Shown here: positions 9,745-19,590 of the stretch, one piece after another | Layout of the letters: each line of letters begins with the position of its first letter | Position numbering within the stretch: position 1 is the stretch's first letter | Assembly (NCBI GenBank): GCA_020832565.1 | Contig: JAFIEI010000008.1 | Coordinates: forward strand, 1-64,000 | Direction of reading: 5' to 3' | Length of the DNA: 64,000 nucleotides | Source of the DNA: Salinarimonas sp. | GTDB taxonomy: Bacteria; Pseudomonadota; Alphaproteobacteria; Rhizobiales; Beijerinckiaceae | Translations under genes and position numbers: made by a program | The notes under the pieces: model-generated | Seen by the model: the letters and a program-made list of their open reading frames with translations, nothing else | Told to the model about the DNA's origin: nothing | Database searches by the model: none

Positions 9745-9999
9745 ATGAACAAACGGCGAGCGGTACATCGGTTTCTCGTGGAATACGAGTGGGTGCATAT
9801 CAGCATCGGGGTCGTCGGCAACGCCACCTTCTTCATCGGCTCGATCTTCTTCCTGCCCGCCTTCGGTGCCTGGATGACCTTCGGGGTCTGGCTGTTCATT
9901 ACCGGCTCGCTGCTGATGCTGTTCGGTGCGATCGGCGATGGCCTCAAGAAATACTGGACCGGGCGCTACGGCGATCCGCGCGAGGCGGCGGCGCGATAG
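9745..9999 (+). CDS. YrhK-domain small membrane protein
   Basis: An 84-residue protein resembling the YrhK family. It has a charged start (MNKRRAVHRFLVEYEWVHI) and two predicted membrane helices (about residues 20-40 and 44-65), then a short cytoplasmic-type tail. No enzymatic motif is visible and the function is unknown. A GGGGAC-like site precedes the ATG. It converges with proX across a shared hairpin. Confidence 0.7.
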   Translation: MNKRRAVHRFLVEYEWVHISIGVVGNATFFIGSIFFLPAFGAWMTFGVWLFITGSLLMLFGAIGDGLKKYWTGRYGDPREAAAR

Positions 10000-10003
10000 A
10001 AAA

Positions 10004-10030
10004 CGGGCGGCGCCCCGATGGCACCGCCCG
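10004..10030. terminator. Bidirectional terminator-like hairpin between yrhK-like gene and proX
   Basis: Stem of 11 pairs with one C-A mismatch (10004-10014 with 10020-10030), loop CCGAT, followed on the plus strand by CTATTTT. It sits between two convergent genes, so it probably serves both. Confidence 0.65.
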
Positions 10031-10076
10031 CTATTTTCCACGCTAGGCGTGTATGGCTTTCAGCCGATGAGCGCGT

Positions 10077-11087
10077 TTACTCGACCTGGCGCGCTTCCGC
10101 GACCCAGCTCTCGAACGCATCGGCATTTTCCTCGATCCATTCATCCACGTGACCCTGGATGTCGGACATGGAATCCTCACCGTCACGCATCAGCAGGTTC
10201 TGCGCCGAGACGTCGTTGATGTCGATCTCGGCCAGTTCGAGGAAGCGCGCGGCAGCCGGATTGGCTTCGGCCCAGTCGCGGTTGGCGAGCACGCGGATAT
10301 CATCCACGGCGAAGCCGAGGTTGCGGCCATCGGCGGAGGTTTCCTCCTCGGTGGCGTCTTCACCGCCCGGAAGCGAGGTATACGGCACTTCGAGCCACTC
10401 GACATCCTCACCCGGGACGAGCACGCCCGAGACCCAGAGCGGCGTCCAGGTGTAGTAGAGGATCGGCTCGCCCTGCTCGTAGCGTGCGATCGTATCGGCC
10501 ATCAGCGCGAAATAGCTGCCCTGGTTGTGGCGGACCGTATCGGTGAGGCCGTATTCCGGCAGATGATGCTCGATCACGAGTTCGCAACCCCAGCCGGGAT
10601 TGCAGCCTGTCAGATCGGCCATGCCGTCGCCGCTGGCATCGAAGATCGCGGCGATTTCCGGATCCTGCAGCTGCTCGAGGTTGGTGATGCCGTGCTCTTC
10701 GGCGGTCGCCTTGTCGATCAGGTAGCCCTGCAGCACATCGGCGATGAGGTTGCCCATCTTCACCAGCGACGCATCGCCACCGGCATTCTGGTAGAATTCC
10801 TCGTGCAGCAGGTTCCAGTGCACGCCGGTAAAGTCCGCGTCACCCTGGCCGAGAGCGACATGCATCACGGCATACTCGGATTCGAGCGGGTCCTGCACGT
10901 CATAGCCGAGGCGACGAAGACCCTCGAACAGGATCTCGTGCTGGAAGATCTCTTCGGCGATGCCGGAGGTGATCGGCTGGACGCTCACGCCTTCGCCGGG
11001 CATGTGCTCATCGGCGAGGCCGGGGGTGGAAAAGCCGATTGCCGCGGCAATGGCCATCGCGCTGGCTGTGCGGAAATGCTTGGTCAT
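10077..11087 (-). CDS. proX: Glycine betaine/L-proline ABC transporter, periplasmic binding protein ProX
   Basis: Captures glycine betaine or proline betaine in the periplasm for import during osmotic stress. The 336-residue product starts with a signal peptide (cleavage near STPGLADEH) and aligns along its length with E. coli ProX, including GDADFTGVHW, DLTGCNPGWGCE, YYTWTPLWVS and the C-terminal SDIQGHVDEWI. Several tryptophans expected to form the betaine cage are present. The ATG at 11087 has an AGGGAG site. It is the last gene of proV-proW-proX, 118 bp after proW. Substrate preference (betaine, choline or proline) is inferred from similarity. Confidence 0.93.
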   Translation of the reverse strand: MTKHFRTASAMAIAAAIGFSTPGLADEHMPGEGVSVQPITSGIAEEIFQHEILFEGLRRLGYDVQDPLESEYAVMHVALGQGDADFTGVHWNLLHEEFYQNAGGDASLVKMGNLIADVLQGYLIDKATAEEHGITNLEQLQDPEIAAIFDASGDGMADLTGCNPGWGCELVIEHHLPEYGLTDTVRHNQGSYFALMADTIARYEQGEPILYYTWTPLWVSGVLVPGEDVEWLEVPYTSLPGGEDATEEETSADGRNLGFAVDDIRVLANRDWAEANPAAARFLELAEIDINDVSAQNLLMRDGEDSMSDIQGHVDEWIEENADAFESWVAEARQVE

Positions 11088-11205
11088 TGATGACTCCCTG
11101 GTTTCTGATTGGTTTCGGTTATGGCGGATGCCCGCCGCGGCCTTGGCTGCGGCAAAACCGGCATCCGGGGCACGCATCACGCGCAGGCGATGCGCGCCAA
11201 AGGAC

Positions 11206-12198
11206 TCAGGCGGCTGCGTCGCTGCGGGCGGGGGCCGTGTTCGGCTGTGCCGCGGAGGCCTGCTCCGCGCCCTTGCCGCGTGCGGCGAGCCGGCGCATGA
11301 GCCCGATCGGCCCGCGATCCAGCATCCGCTGACCGCCGCGTTCGCGCTCGCTCTGGGCCAGCGCCTGGGTCATGCGGTCGAGGATGATCGCAAGCACGAC
11401 GATCCCGATGCCGCCGATCACGGCGAGCCCCATATCGAGGCGACCGATGCCGCGCAGCACCATCTGGCCGAGACCGCCGACGGAAATCATCGAGGCGATC
11501 ACCACCATGGACAATGCGAGCATCAGCGATTGGTTCACGCCCGCCATGATGGTCTTCGTCGCCAGCGGCATCTGCACGCGCCACAGGAGCTGGCGTGGCG
11601 AGGCGCCGAAGGCGAGTGCGGCTTCGATCACGTCCTTGGGGACCTGTCGGATACCCAGATTGGTCAGGCGGATCAGCGGCGCCACGGCGAAGATGATCGT
11701 GACGATCACGCCCGGTACGTTGCCGATGCCGAACAGCACCACGATCGGCACGAGATAGACGAAGGCGGGCGTGGTCTGCATCGTGTCGAGCACCGGTCGC
11801 AGCCCCTGCTCGAAGCGATCGCTGCGCGAGGCGAGAATGCCCAGTGGTATCCCGATTGCAGCGCAGAAGGCGACGGCGGTGAGCACCAGCGCCAGCGTGG
11901 TCATGGTCTGCGGATAGGCGCCGATCATGCCCACGAAGAGCAGGCTCAGGAATGATCCGATCGCCAGTCGCGGCCCGACCAGCTGCCAGGCGATCAGCGC
12001 GATGACGACGATCATCAGCCCCGGCGGCAGCGCCTGGAGGATGCCCTCGACGCTGTCGAGGACCCAGTCCACCGGCTGGCGGATGGCGCGGAAGAAGCTG
12101 CGGGCTCCGGAAATCCAGTTGAAGAAGTCGCGCACCCACTCGTTGAAGGGCAGTTGCAGCGTATCAAAGGGCTGGAGCGGGTTGAAACGGGCGTTCAT
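11206..12198 (-). CDS. proW: Glycine betaine/proline ABC transporter permease ProW
   Basis: Inner-membrane channel subunit of the betaine importer. The 330-residue product has a periplasmic/linker N-terminus with [14 protein letters not shown], then about six membrane helices, with the EAA-type loop that contacts ProV ([22 protein letters not shown]). The ATG at 12198 follows the proV stop after a single base, which points to translational coupling. The C-terminal tail of about 45 residues is hydrophilic and Ala/Arg-rich. Confidence 0.93.
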   Translation of the reverse strand: MNARFNPLQPFDTLQLPFNEWVRDFFNWISGARSFFRAIRQPVDWVLDSVEGILQALPPGLMIVVIALIAWQLVGPRLAIGSFLSLLFVGMIGAYPQTMTTLALVLTAVAFCAAIGIPLGILASRSDRFEQGLRPVLDTMQTTPAFVYLVPIVVLFGIGNVPGVIVTIIFAVAPLIRLTNLGIRQVPKDVIEAALAFGASPRQLLWRVQMPLATKTIMAGVNQSLMLALSMVVIASMISVGGLGQMVLRGIGRLDMGLAVIGGIGIVVLAIILDRMTQALAQSERERGGQRMLDRGPIGLMRRLAARGKGAEQASAAQPNTAPARSDAAA

Positions 12199-12199
12199 G

Positions 12200-13465
12200 T
12201 CACACGCCCTCCCGGGCTTCGGTTGGTGCCGCATCGGTCGAGGCGCCCGAAGGCTTTTCGTCGCCGATCACGTTGTCGAGGGCCTGAAGCAGGGCCGAGC
12301 GCGATACGGCACCGGCATAGCGGCCGTCCTCGTCGACGACCGGAACGGCATAGGGGGTGGTTGCGACCACGTTCATGAGTTCGCCCAGATGCGTTTCCGG
12401 GGTGATGGTCGGGCAATCGGGCAGGAGCGCCTTTTCGAGGGCTGCATCGGCCTTGCGAGCCTCGTCGAGGCTGGCGAGACTTGCCACGCCGAGGAAGCGG
12501 CGGTTGCGCCCGATCACGTAGCCGTATTCGCGATCATGGGTCTCCAGCATCCGGATCGCCGCGCGCGGGCCCTGTTCGGGCTTGTCGATCAGCGTCACCT
12601 GCGTGCGCCGCGCGATGTCGCGGGCAGTGAGCACCTTGGAGACGTCGACGCCGCGGAAGAAGGAGCGCACATAATCATTGGCCGGGTTTTTCAGAATCTC
12701 GTCCGGCGTGCCCACCTGCACCACGACGCCGCCCTGCATGATGGCGATGCGGTCGCCGATGCGCATGGCCTCGTCGAGATCATGGCTGATGAAGATGATG
12801 GTGCGCTGCTTCTCCTCCTGGAGCATCAGCAGCTCATCCTGCATCTCCGAGCGGATCAGCGGGTCGAGGGCGGAAAAGGCCTCGTCCATCAGGAGGATGG
12901 GCGGGTCGGCGCATAAGGCACGGGCGAGCCCGACTCGCTGCTGCATGCCGCCGGAGAGCTCATCCGGGTAGCTCTCGGCATTGGCGGCGAGACCGACCTG
13001 TTCGAGGGCGTGCAGGGCGCGCTGGTGGCGTTCCTCGCGGGAGATGCCGCCGAGCTCGAGGCCGAAAGCGACGTTGTCGATCACCTTCATGTGGGGCATC
13101 AGCGCGAAGGACTGGAAGACCATGCTGACGGTATCGCGCCGCAGCTTGCGCAGGCCCTCGTCATTGAGCCGGGTGATGTCCTCGCCATCGATCTCGATGG
13201 AGCCGGAGGTCGGCTCATAGAGGCGGTTGAACATGCGCACCATGGTGGACTTGCCGGAACCCGACAGCCCCATGATCACGAAGATCTCGCCCTCGCGGAT
13301 GTTGAAATTCGCATCGACGACGCCGACGGTCTGGCCGGTCTGCGCGAAGATCTCATCCTTGTCGCGCCCTTCGCGGACCAGCCTCATCCCTTCCTGGGGG
13401 CGATCGCCGAAGACCTTGTAGAGGTTGCGCACGACGATCTTGTCGCGTTTTGGCGTATCGGTCAT
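12200..13465 (-). CDS. proV: Glycine betaine/proline ABC transporter ATP-binding protein ProV
   Basis: ATPase that drives betaine import. The 421-residue product has Walker A (GLSGSGKST, residues 66-74), the signature [15 protein letters not shown] and Walker [14 protein letters not shown]. Two C-terminal CBS domains (about residues 270-400) are the elements that sense ionic strength in related OpuA-type systems. The ATG at 13465 is chosen because of an AAGGGAT site; an upstream in-frame ATG at 13564 adds a poor N-terminus. First gene of the operon, with a leader of about 160 nt behind a TATAAT box. Confidence 0.94.
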   Translation of the reverse strand: MTDTPKRDKIVVRNLYKVFGDRPQEGMRLVREGRDKDEIFAQTGQTVGVVDANFNIREGEIFVIMGLSGSGKSTMVRMFNRLYEPTSGSIEIDGEDITRLNDEGLRKLRRDTVSMVFQSFALMPHMKVIDNVAFGLELGGISREERHQRALHALEQVGLAANAESYPDELSGGMQQRVGLARALCADPPILLMDEAFSALDPLIRSEMQDELLMLQEEKQRTIIFISHDLDEAMRIGDRIAIMQGGVVVQVGTPDEILKNPANDYVRSFFRGVDVSKVLTARDIARRTQVTLIDKPEQGPRAAIRMLETHDREYGYVIGRNRRFLGVASLASLDEARKADAALEKALLPDCPTITPETHLGELMNVVATTPYAVPVVDEDGRYAGAVSRSALLQALDNVIGDEKPSGASTDAAPTEAREGV

Positions 13466-13858
13466 TGGATCCCTTGTTTTGCTGCAACAGATAAAGTCCG
13501 ATCCCGGCAAGTCATGCTCGGGTCGGTGCTGCAGCCTCAATGATTTTTGCAGATAGTCACTCAAACCGATATTGGCAATGGCGTGTCTAAAGATTGTCTG
13601 AAAAATGCCTCAAACGCTCCATCAGGCGCATTATATTACATCGTACATGCCGGAAACGAGAATGATTGTGTTTTATACGATTCTCTTATTATGAAATCTC
13701 CGGTGTAATTTGTTCGGTGAAGCCACTTCGCACAGGGGCGTCGCCCGTGCTTGCGCATGAGCCTGTGTGGAAAAGCGGCTTGAAGCGGGGCCGGTGCCTC
13801 GCGATCATGCCGGCAATATCCGCGCTATCGGCGCGAGGGCACCGCTGGGAGAACGATC
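13466..13858. other. Divergent regulatory gap, proV / class II aldolase
   Basis: No gene seen. The central part (about 13600-13715) is markedly AT-rich for this genome and probably holds promoters for both directions. No clear osmoregulatory operator could be recognised. Confidence 0.55.
13630..13635 (-). promoter_or_regulatory. Candidate -10 box for proVWX
   Basis: A perfect TATAAT on the minus strand in an AT-rich stretch about 165 bp before the proV start. The matching -35 region is weak, so this is tentative. Confidence 0.35.
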
Positions 13859-14650
13859 ATGGCTCATGAATTCAAGGCAAAGGGCAACAGTCCCGCCATC
13901 CTGCGCAACAGCGCCATCGACGAGGAGGCCTTGCAGGCTGCGCGCGTCGATCTCGCCGCGTGTTTCCGCATGGCCGCGCGGCTCGGAATGAGCGAGGGCA
14001 TCTGCAACCATTTCTCAGCGATCGTGCCGGGGCGCGACGATCTCTTCATCGTCAATCCCTACGGCCTCTCCTTCTCGCAGGTGACGGCATCGAGCCTGCT
14101 CGTCTGCGATTATGACGGCAACGTCATCTCCGGCGAGGGCCAGCCGGAAGCCACGGCCTTCTACATCCACGGGCGCCTGCATATGCGCCTGCCGCGGGCG
14201 CGCGTGGCCTTCCACACGCATATGCCGTATGCGACCGCGCTTTCCATGGTCGAGGGGGATCCGCTGGTCTGGGCCGGGCAGACGGCGCTCAAATTCTATG
14301 GCCGCACGGCGATCGACCGCGATTATAACGGCCTCGCCCTCGACGAAGCCGAAGGCGACCGCATCGCCGGCGCCATGGGGGATGCCGATATCGTCTTCAT
14401 GAAGAATCACGGCGTCATGGTCATCGGCCCCACCATCGGCGAAGCCTGGGACGACCTGTATTATCTGGAACGAGCCTGCGAGGTGCAGGTTCTCGCCATG
14501 AGCACCGGTCGCAAGCTCACCCCCGTCGAGCCCGATATCGCCCAGAAGACCTATGACCAGATGCGCGAGGGCGATTCCGAGAGCGCGCGGCTGCACCTGG
14601 AGAGCGTGAAGCGGGTGCTGATGCGCGAGGAGCCCGAATTCGCGGGGTGA
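13859..14650 (+). CDS. Class II aldolase/adducin-family protein
   Basis: A 263-residue zinc-dependent aldolase-fold protein. The metal site histidines appear in FHTHMPYATALS and the later KNHGVMVIG segment; an early SEGICNHFS motif matches the substrate-binding loop of the family. Known relatives include fuculose-1-phosphate and ribulose-5-phosphate enzymes as well as decarboxylases, so the substrate is open. A GGGAGAAC ribosome site precedes the ATG. It is followed 197 bp downstream, same strand, by a huge FAD/Fe-S oxidoreductase, which may act on a related hydroxy acid (inference). Confidence 0.85.
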   Translation: MAHEFKAKGNSPAILRNSAIDEEALQAARVDLAACFRMAARLGMSEGICNHFSAIVPGRDDLFIVNPYGLSFSQVTASSLLVCDYDGNVISGEGQPEATAFYIHGRLHMRLPRARVAFHTHMPYATALSMVEGDPLVWAGQTALKFYGRTAIDRDYNGLALDEAEGDRIAGAMGDADIVFMKNHGVMVIGPTIGEAWDDLYYLERACEVQVLAMSTGRKLTPVEPDIAQKTYDQMREGDSESARLHLESVKRVLMREEPEFAG

Positions 14651-14847
14651 CGCCTCCGCCCGAACCCCTCGCCATGTGAGCGTAGGATCCGCTCCTGGTC
14701 CCTCACTTCGGGCCTCGCGGCGGATCGTCCCGCGACACGACGATACCAGCCGCCCCAAAACCGGCATGCGCGTCGCCGCGCTCGCCTCCGACCCGCTCGG
14801 CGGGTATGCAGGGAAATCGGCGATGCGCGACAGATGAGGAATTGGTC

Positions 14848-17778
14848 ATGGCGGTGGCAGCGGCGAAGGGGACGAGCCGGGATATCGGACTGGAACGCAA
14901 GCTGAGAAACGCGGTCGAGGGCGAGGTGCGCTTCGACGCCTTCACGCGCGGGCGCTACGCCACCGATGCCTCGATCTACCAGATCATACCGATGGGCGTG
15001 GTCATGCCGAAAACCGCCGATGATCTCGAAGCCGCGCTGATCATCGCCCGCGATGCCGGTATACCGGTGATCGCGCGCGGCGGCGGCACATCGCAGAACG
15101 GGCAGCCGATCGGGGAGGGGCTCGTCATCGATTGCGCGCGCTATCTCGACCGGGTGCTCGAATATGACCCGCAGGCGCGCACGATCCGCGTCGAGCCGGG
15201 CATGGTGCTGGAGCGGTTGAATGCGCGGCTGAAGGCGGATGGCCTGTTCTTTCCCGTCGAACCCTCCACCGCCTCGCGCTGCACCATCGGCGGCATGACC
15301 GGCAACAATTCCTGCGGCGCGCGCTCGATCCACTACGGCAAGATGGTCGACAACGTGCTCGCCGTCGACGGCTGGTTCCACCATGGTGAGACCTTCCGCT
15401 ACGCCTCGATGGCAGGCGATGATGGCGGCGTGACCGGTTCGCCGGATGCGCGCAAGCTCGCCACCTCGCTGGTCGGGCTCGCCCATGCCGAGCGTGCCGA
15501 GATCGAGGCGCGTTTTCCGCAGGTGCAGCGCCGCGTGGGCGGCTATAATCTCGATGCGCTGGTCGAACCCGTGCCCAATCTCGCCCACCTGCTCGTCGGT
15601 TCCGAGGGCACGCTCGCGATTTCGCGCGCGGTAACGCTCGCGCTCTCACCCCTGCCGCAGCACCGCGTCATGGGGGTGTGCCATTTCCCGAGCTTTCGCG
15701 CGGCGATGGAGACGACGCGCCATCTCGTTGATCTCGGGCCGGTGGCGGTCGAGCTCGTCGATCGCAACGTGCTCGAACTCGGCGCCGATATCGACATCTT
15801 CCGCCGCACTCTGGCGCAGATCACCAAGGGGCAGCCCGATTGCCTGCTGCTGGTGGAATTCGCCGGCGAGAGCGCAGATGCCCTCCGCGATGATCTCAAA
15901 CGTCTCGACCAGTGCATGGCCGATCACGGCTATCCGGATGCGGTGGTGGAGGTGATCGCGCCGGCGGCCCAGAAACAGGTCTGGGGCGTGCGCGAGGCCT
16001 GCCTGAATATCATGATGTCGATGAAGGGCGACGGCAAACCGGTCTCCTTCATCGAGGATTGCGCGGTGCCGCTGGAGCATCTGGCGGAATATACCGACCG
16101 CGTCACGGCTATCTTCGAAAAGCATGGCACGCGCGGCACCTGGTACGCGCATGCCTCGGTCGGCTGCCTGCATGTGCGCCCGATCCTCAACATGAAGACC
16201 GAGGACGGTGTACGCGCCATGCGCGCCATCGCCGAGGAAACCTTCGAGGAGGTGCGCCGGTTCAAGGGCTCGCATTCGGGCGAGCATGGGGACGGAATCT
16301 CGCGCTCGGAATTTCACGAGACGATGTTCGGCACGCGGATGGTGCGCGCCTTCGAGGCGGTGAAGAGCGCCTTCGATCCGCAGGGGCGCCTCAATCCCGG
16401 CAAGATCGTGCGCCCGCTCCACTTCGATGATCGCACGCTGATGCGCTACGCCCCCGATTACGCGCAGGCCGCGCCACGGGAGACGGCGCTGGACTGGAGC
16501 GACCACGGCGGCATGCTCGGCGCGGTGGAGATGTGCAACAATAACGGCACCTGCCGCAAACGCGCCGGCGGCGCCATGTGCCCGAGCTTTCGCGTCACCG
16601 GATCGGAAATGCATGTCACGCGCGGGCGCGCCAATACCTTGCGCCTCGCCATGACCGGCCAGCTCGGCGAGGACGCCTTCACCGATCCCGCCATGAAGGC
16701 GACCATGGATCTGTGCGTTTCCTGCAAGGCTTGTCGCCACGAATGCCCGACCGGCGTCGACATGGCGCGGATGAAGATCGAATTCCTCAGCCATTTTCAC
16801 GCCCGCCACGGCCTGCCGCTGAAGGAGCGCCTCGTTGCATGGCTGCCGCGTTATGCGCCTTATGCGGCGCGCCTGCGCGGGCTCGTCAATCTGCGTGACC
16901 GGGTGCCGGGGCTCGCGGCTCTCTCGGAGAAGCTGGCAGGGTTCTCGGCGCGGCGCTCGCTACCCGTCTGGCGCAAGCCCTGGGCCGAGGCGGGCGCGCC
17001 GGCGACGCCTGAGGCGGTGATCGGGGATGGGCGGGACGTGGTGCTCTTCGGTGATACCTTCAACCGCTATTTCGAGCCGGAGAACCTTGCCGCCGCAGCG
17101 CGGGTGCTGGAGCGCGCGGGCTATCGCCTGCACCGGGTCGCGCCGGTGGATACGGGACGCCCGCTCTGTTGCGGGCGCACGTTCCTCTCCGCCGGGCAGG
17201 TCGACGAGGCGCGTTTGGAAGCGCAGCGCACACGTGATGCGCTGATCCCGTTCGTCGAACGGGGTGCGCGCGTCATCGGGCTCGAACCCTCATGCCTGCT
17301 GACGCTGCGCGACGAGTTCCACGCGCTCCTTCCCGACGAGGCGACGCAGGCCTTGTCGGACGCCGCCTTCCTCTTCGAAGAGGCGCTCGCCGCCGATCTC
17401 GATGCAGGGGTGGTCGGCCTCGCCTTCGCCGATCAGGGCGGGCGCAAGGCCTATCTGCACGGGCATTGTCATCAGAAGAGCTTCGAGGCGCTCGGCCCGG
17501 TCGAGACCCTGCTCGGCGCCGTGCCGGGGCTCACGCTCGAGACCATCGAATCGAGTTGCTGCGGCATGGCCGGCGCCTTCGGCTACGACGCGCGCACCAT
17601 CGATACCTCGCTCGCCATGGGGGAGCTGACGCTGTTCCCCGCGCTCCGCGCAGCCGAGCCGGACGCCGTCATCCTCGCCGACGGCACATCCTGCCGCCAC
17701 CAGATCGGCGACGGCGTATCGCGCGAGGCGACGCATGTGGCGCGGTTCCTGGATGGAGCGCTTATCGGACGATCCTGA
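14848..17778 (+). CDS. FAD-binding and Fe-S-binding oxidoreductase (fused D-lactate/2-hydroxyacid dehydrogenase type)
   Basis: A 976-residue fusion of a glycolate-oxidase-like FAD domain (about residues 1-530, with VIARGGGTSQNGQPIG as the FAD-binding loop) and a GlcF-like iron-sulfur half. The latter shows a classic CxxCxxCxxxCP cluster (CVSCKACRHECP), a preceding less regular CNNNGTC...CP cluster, and two CCG motifs (LCCGRTF and SSCCGMAGAFG). The family oxidises D-lactate or D-2-hydroxyglutarate-type acids and passes electrons to the respiratory chain. The ATG at 14848 has an AGGA site, better than the upstream start. Its 3' end overlaps the convergent TadG-like gene by 17 bp. The exact substrate is not known. 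Confidence 0.88.
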   Translation: MAVAAAKGTSRDIGLERKLRNAVEGEVRFDAFTRGRYATDASIYQIIPMGVVMPKTADDLEAALIIARDAGIPVIARGGGTSQNGQPIGEGLVIDCARYLDRVLEYDPQARTIRVEPGMVLERLNARLKADGLFFPVEPSTASRCTIGGMTGNNSCGARSIHYGKMVDNVLAVDGWFHHGETFRYASMAGDDGGVTGSPDARKLATSLVGLAHAERAEIEARFPQVQRRVGGYNLDALVEPVPNLAHLLVGSEGTLAISRAVTLALSPLPQHRVMGVCHFPSFRAAMETTRHLVDLGPVAVELVDRNVLELGADIDIFRRTLAQITKGQPDCLLLVEFAGESADALRDDLKRLDQCMADHGYPDAVVEVIAPAAQKQVWGVREACLNIMMSMKGDGKPVSFIEDCAVPLEHLAEYTDRVTAIFEKHGTRGTWYAHASVGCLHVRPILNMKTEDGVRAMRAIAEETFEEVRRFKGSHSGEHGDGISRSEFHETMFGTRMVRAFEAVKSAFDPQGRLNPGKIVRPLHFDDRTLMRYAPDYAQAAPRETALDWSDHGGMLGAVEMCNNNGTCRKRAGGAMCPSFRVTGSEMHVTRGRANTLRLAMTGQLGEDAFTDPAMKATMDLCVSCKACRHECPTGVDMARMKIEFLSHFHARHGLPLKERLVAWLPRYAPYAARLRGLVNLRDRVPGLAALSEKLAGFSARRSLPVWRKPWAEAGAPATPEAVIGDGRDVVLFGDTFNRYFEPENLAAAARVLERAGYRLHRVAPVDTGRPLCCGRTFLSAGQVDEARLEAQRTRDALIPFVERGARVIGLEPSCLLTLRDEFHALLPDEATQALSDAAFLFEEALAADLDAGVVGLAFADQGGRKAYLHGHCHQKSFEALGPVETLLGAVPGLTLETIESSCCGMAGAFGYDARTIDTSLAMGELTLFPALRAAEPDAVILADGTSCRHQIGDGVSREATHVARFLDGALIGRS

Positions 17779-18880
17779 CGTTACGCGAGCCGATTTCGCC
17801 GGTATCCGGGCATTTCATGACGATGCGGATATCGTCATAGCTGCGGTCGGTCCAGCCGGGCTGCAGCCAGTTATGGTCGGGGCCCGGTTGATCGGGCGGG
17901 CGGTCTTCCCAGCCGTAATACATGTATGAACCCGGTGTGCAGCCGCGATCCTCGACCTGGGGCGTACGGTTCGTGCCCTCGGGAATTATGCCGCCGTCGC
18001 TCTCGCCGACGCATTCCGCAAGACTTTCGCAGCGCACGGTTTCGAGCATCTCGAAACCCTGGTCGATCTGACCGGGGCGGAACCATTGGTTCCACGCGCC
18101 GGGAATGTCCTCGGCAACCCGGATGATATCGAAGATCTCGCGCCCGTTCACGATCCGCGTATCGGTGAAATATTCGAAGACCGGCGCGAAGGGCGGTCGG
18201 TTGGGATTGCGCAGTAGCTCGGGGTGCGACCGCACATGCCTCTGATTGCGCATCTTGAAGCTCAGCGATTCCCCTTCCGCGCAACGCGGCCATTCGAAAT
18301 CGTATTCGGTGCCCTCGTTGTCGGCGATCAGGGTCATCTGGCTGCGGAACTTGTCGCGCCCATGCGGATCTTCCGGATTGGCTGATTTGTAATCGTAGCA
18401 ATAGGCGAAGAGCTGATTGTAATCCCCCGCATCAGGGTTGAGATAGGTCATTTCCGGCGGTTCGTACTGCGTCGTCTCGGCATCGATATGCACGTCCGTC
18501 CTGACGCTGACATGCATCGATTCGGCGATTCCGGGAACGACATGCGCCATGACCGTGCGCAAATCGCCCGAAAGCTCAAGCGAGAAGGTGTTCTCGTTGA
18601 TCCAGTCGCCATTGGAATCGATCCCGTGAAGGTGATCGGCTCCGCGATCCTGCTCGGACATCTGCGCGAGGTATGCATCGATGACCTGTTGGGGATTGTC
18701 GCGGTTTTCCGAATTCGCGACATGCAGGGCCAGGCTGTCGGAAATCGCCTGGAGCTGCGAACGGGCGTCTGTCGCGCGGCTATAGTCGAGTGCGATGCCG
18801 GCGACACCGACGATCGGGATCGCTGACAATGCAAAGATCATCGCGACGCCTCCGCGCCTGTCTTGGCAAAAGTCGAGCAT
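17762..18880 (-). CDS. TadE/TadG-like pilus-assembly or surface protein
   Basis: A 372-residue protein with the N-terminal Flp-pilus TadE/G-like segment: QDRRGGVAMIFALSAIPIVG, where the hydrophobic stretch (about residues 10-30) is a membrane anchor preceded by a short charged tail, then ALDYSRATDARSQLQAISDSLAL. The remaining part is extracytoplasmic, acidic and contains several cysteines. A perfect AGGAGGT site fixes the ATG at 18880. No other tad genes are near, so the protein may be a stand-alone secreted or envelope protein. Its last 17 bp overlap the opposite-strand oxidoreductase gene. Confidence 0.78.
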   Translation of the reverse strand: MLDFCQDRRGGVAMIFALSAIPIVGVAGIALDYSRATDARSQLQAISDSLALHVANSENRDNPQQVIDAYLAQMSEQDRGADHLHGIDSNGDWINENTFSLELSGDLRTVMAHVVPGIAESMHVSVRTDVHIDAETTQYEPPEMTYLNPDAGDYNQLFAYCYDYKSANPEDPHGRDKFRSQMTLIADNEGTEYDFEWPRCAEGESLSFKMRNQRHVRSHPELLRNPNRPPFAPVFEYFTDTRIVNGREIFDIIRVAEDIPGAWNQWFRPGQIDQGFEMLETVRCESLAECVGESDGGIIPEGTNRTPQVEDRGCTPGSYMYYGWEDRPPDQPGPDHNWLQPGWTDRSYDDIRIVMKCPDTGEIGSRNVRIVR

Positions 18881-19388
18881 TGCACCTCCTGAATTCACCA
18901 ACGCAAAACCACGGCGTTGGATTCTTACATAACGAAAATAGCTCAAATTGAACTGAACGCAGACCGCTTCCTCTGCGTAAAGTTAATGAAGAGTATTTCC
19001 AGATGCACAGTAGTTTGGTTTGACAGTTTCCAATGTCAGTAGTTTCATTCTTGCTTTCGATCAAAATAGATTTTTGATGGCGCGAATGTAATTGCAACCA
19101 AGTCGGATATCGCGACCAAATACATCGCGGGGCTCATAATTCTTGAAATTTATTTCTGAGATAATGCAATTTTAAATTGGCATGACATTGTGCCGCCCCT
19201 TGCGGGGACTTGCTGTCACGATGCGGGGAAACGGGTCGCGGAAGCTGCCGAGGCTATCGCCGAACGGCTCCGTTAACCGGGATCGATCGCGCTTGTCGGT
19301 CCGGCTCGTGGATCGGGCGGGCGTCGCGCGCAGATCGGGGCCGGTCGCGCAAAGCGCTTCCCTTGGTCATGTCTCATGAAGGAAAAAC
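18881..19388. other. AT-rich intergenic stretch between TadG-like gene and tRNA-Gln
   Basis: No gene recognised. The first 300 bp (about 18890-19190) are clearly poorer in GC than the flanks and full of short stops in all frames; the rest returns to normal composition. The tadG-like promoter should lie here, but no convincing -35/-10 pair was picked. Confidence 0.5.
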
Positions 19389-19462
19389 TGGCTGGGGGAC
19401 CTGGATTCGAACCAGGACTAGCGGAGTCAGAGTCCGCGGTTCTACCGTTAAACTATCCCCCA
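19389..19462 (-). tRNA. tRNA-Gln (anticodon CTG)
   Basis: Read on the minus strand it forms a full cloverleaf: acceptor stem TGGGGGA / TCCCCCA, a D arm, anticodon stem GCGGA/TCCGC with loop CTCTGAC (anticodon CTG, reads CAG), and a T arm with GGTTCGAATCC. The discriminator is G and the 3' CCA is encoded. Length is 74 nt including CCA. Confidence 0.96.
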
Positions 19463-19590
19463 GCAATCGCGGTGAACCATCCGCGAGGGGCGAGCCGGCG
19501 CGAGGCGCCGTTCGATGGCGCGTGTTTAGCGAGGGTGAGCCGGCTTGTCCAGTCCTTTGACGTATCGAAATGCGGCTATCGGGGCGGGAA

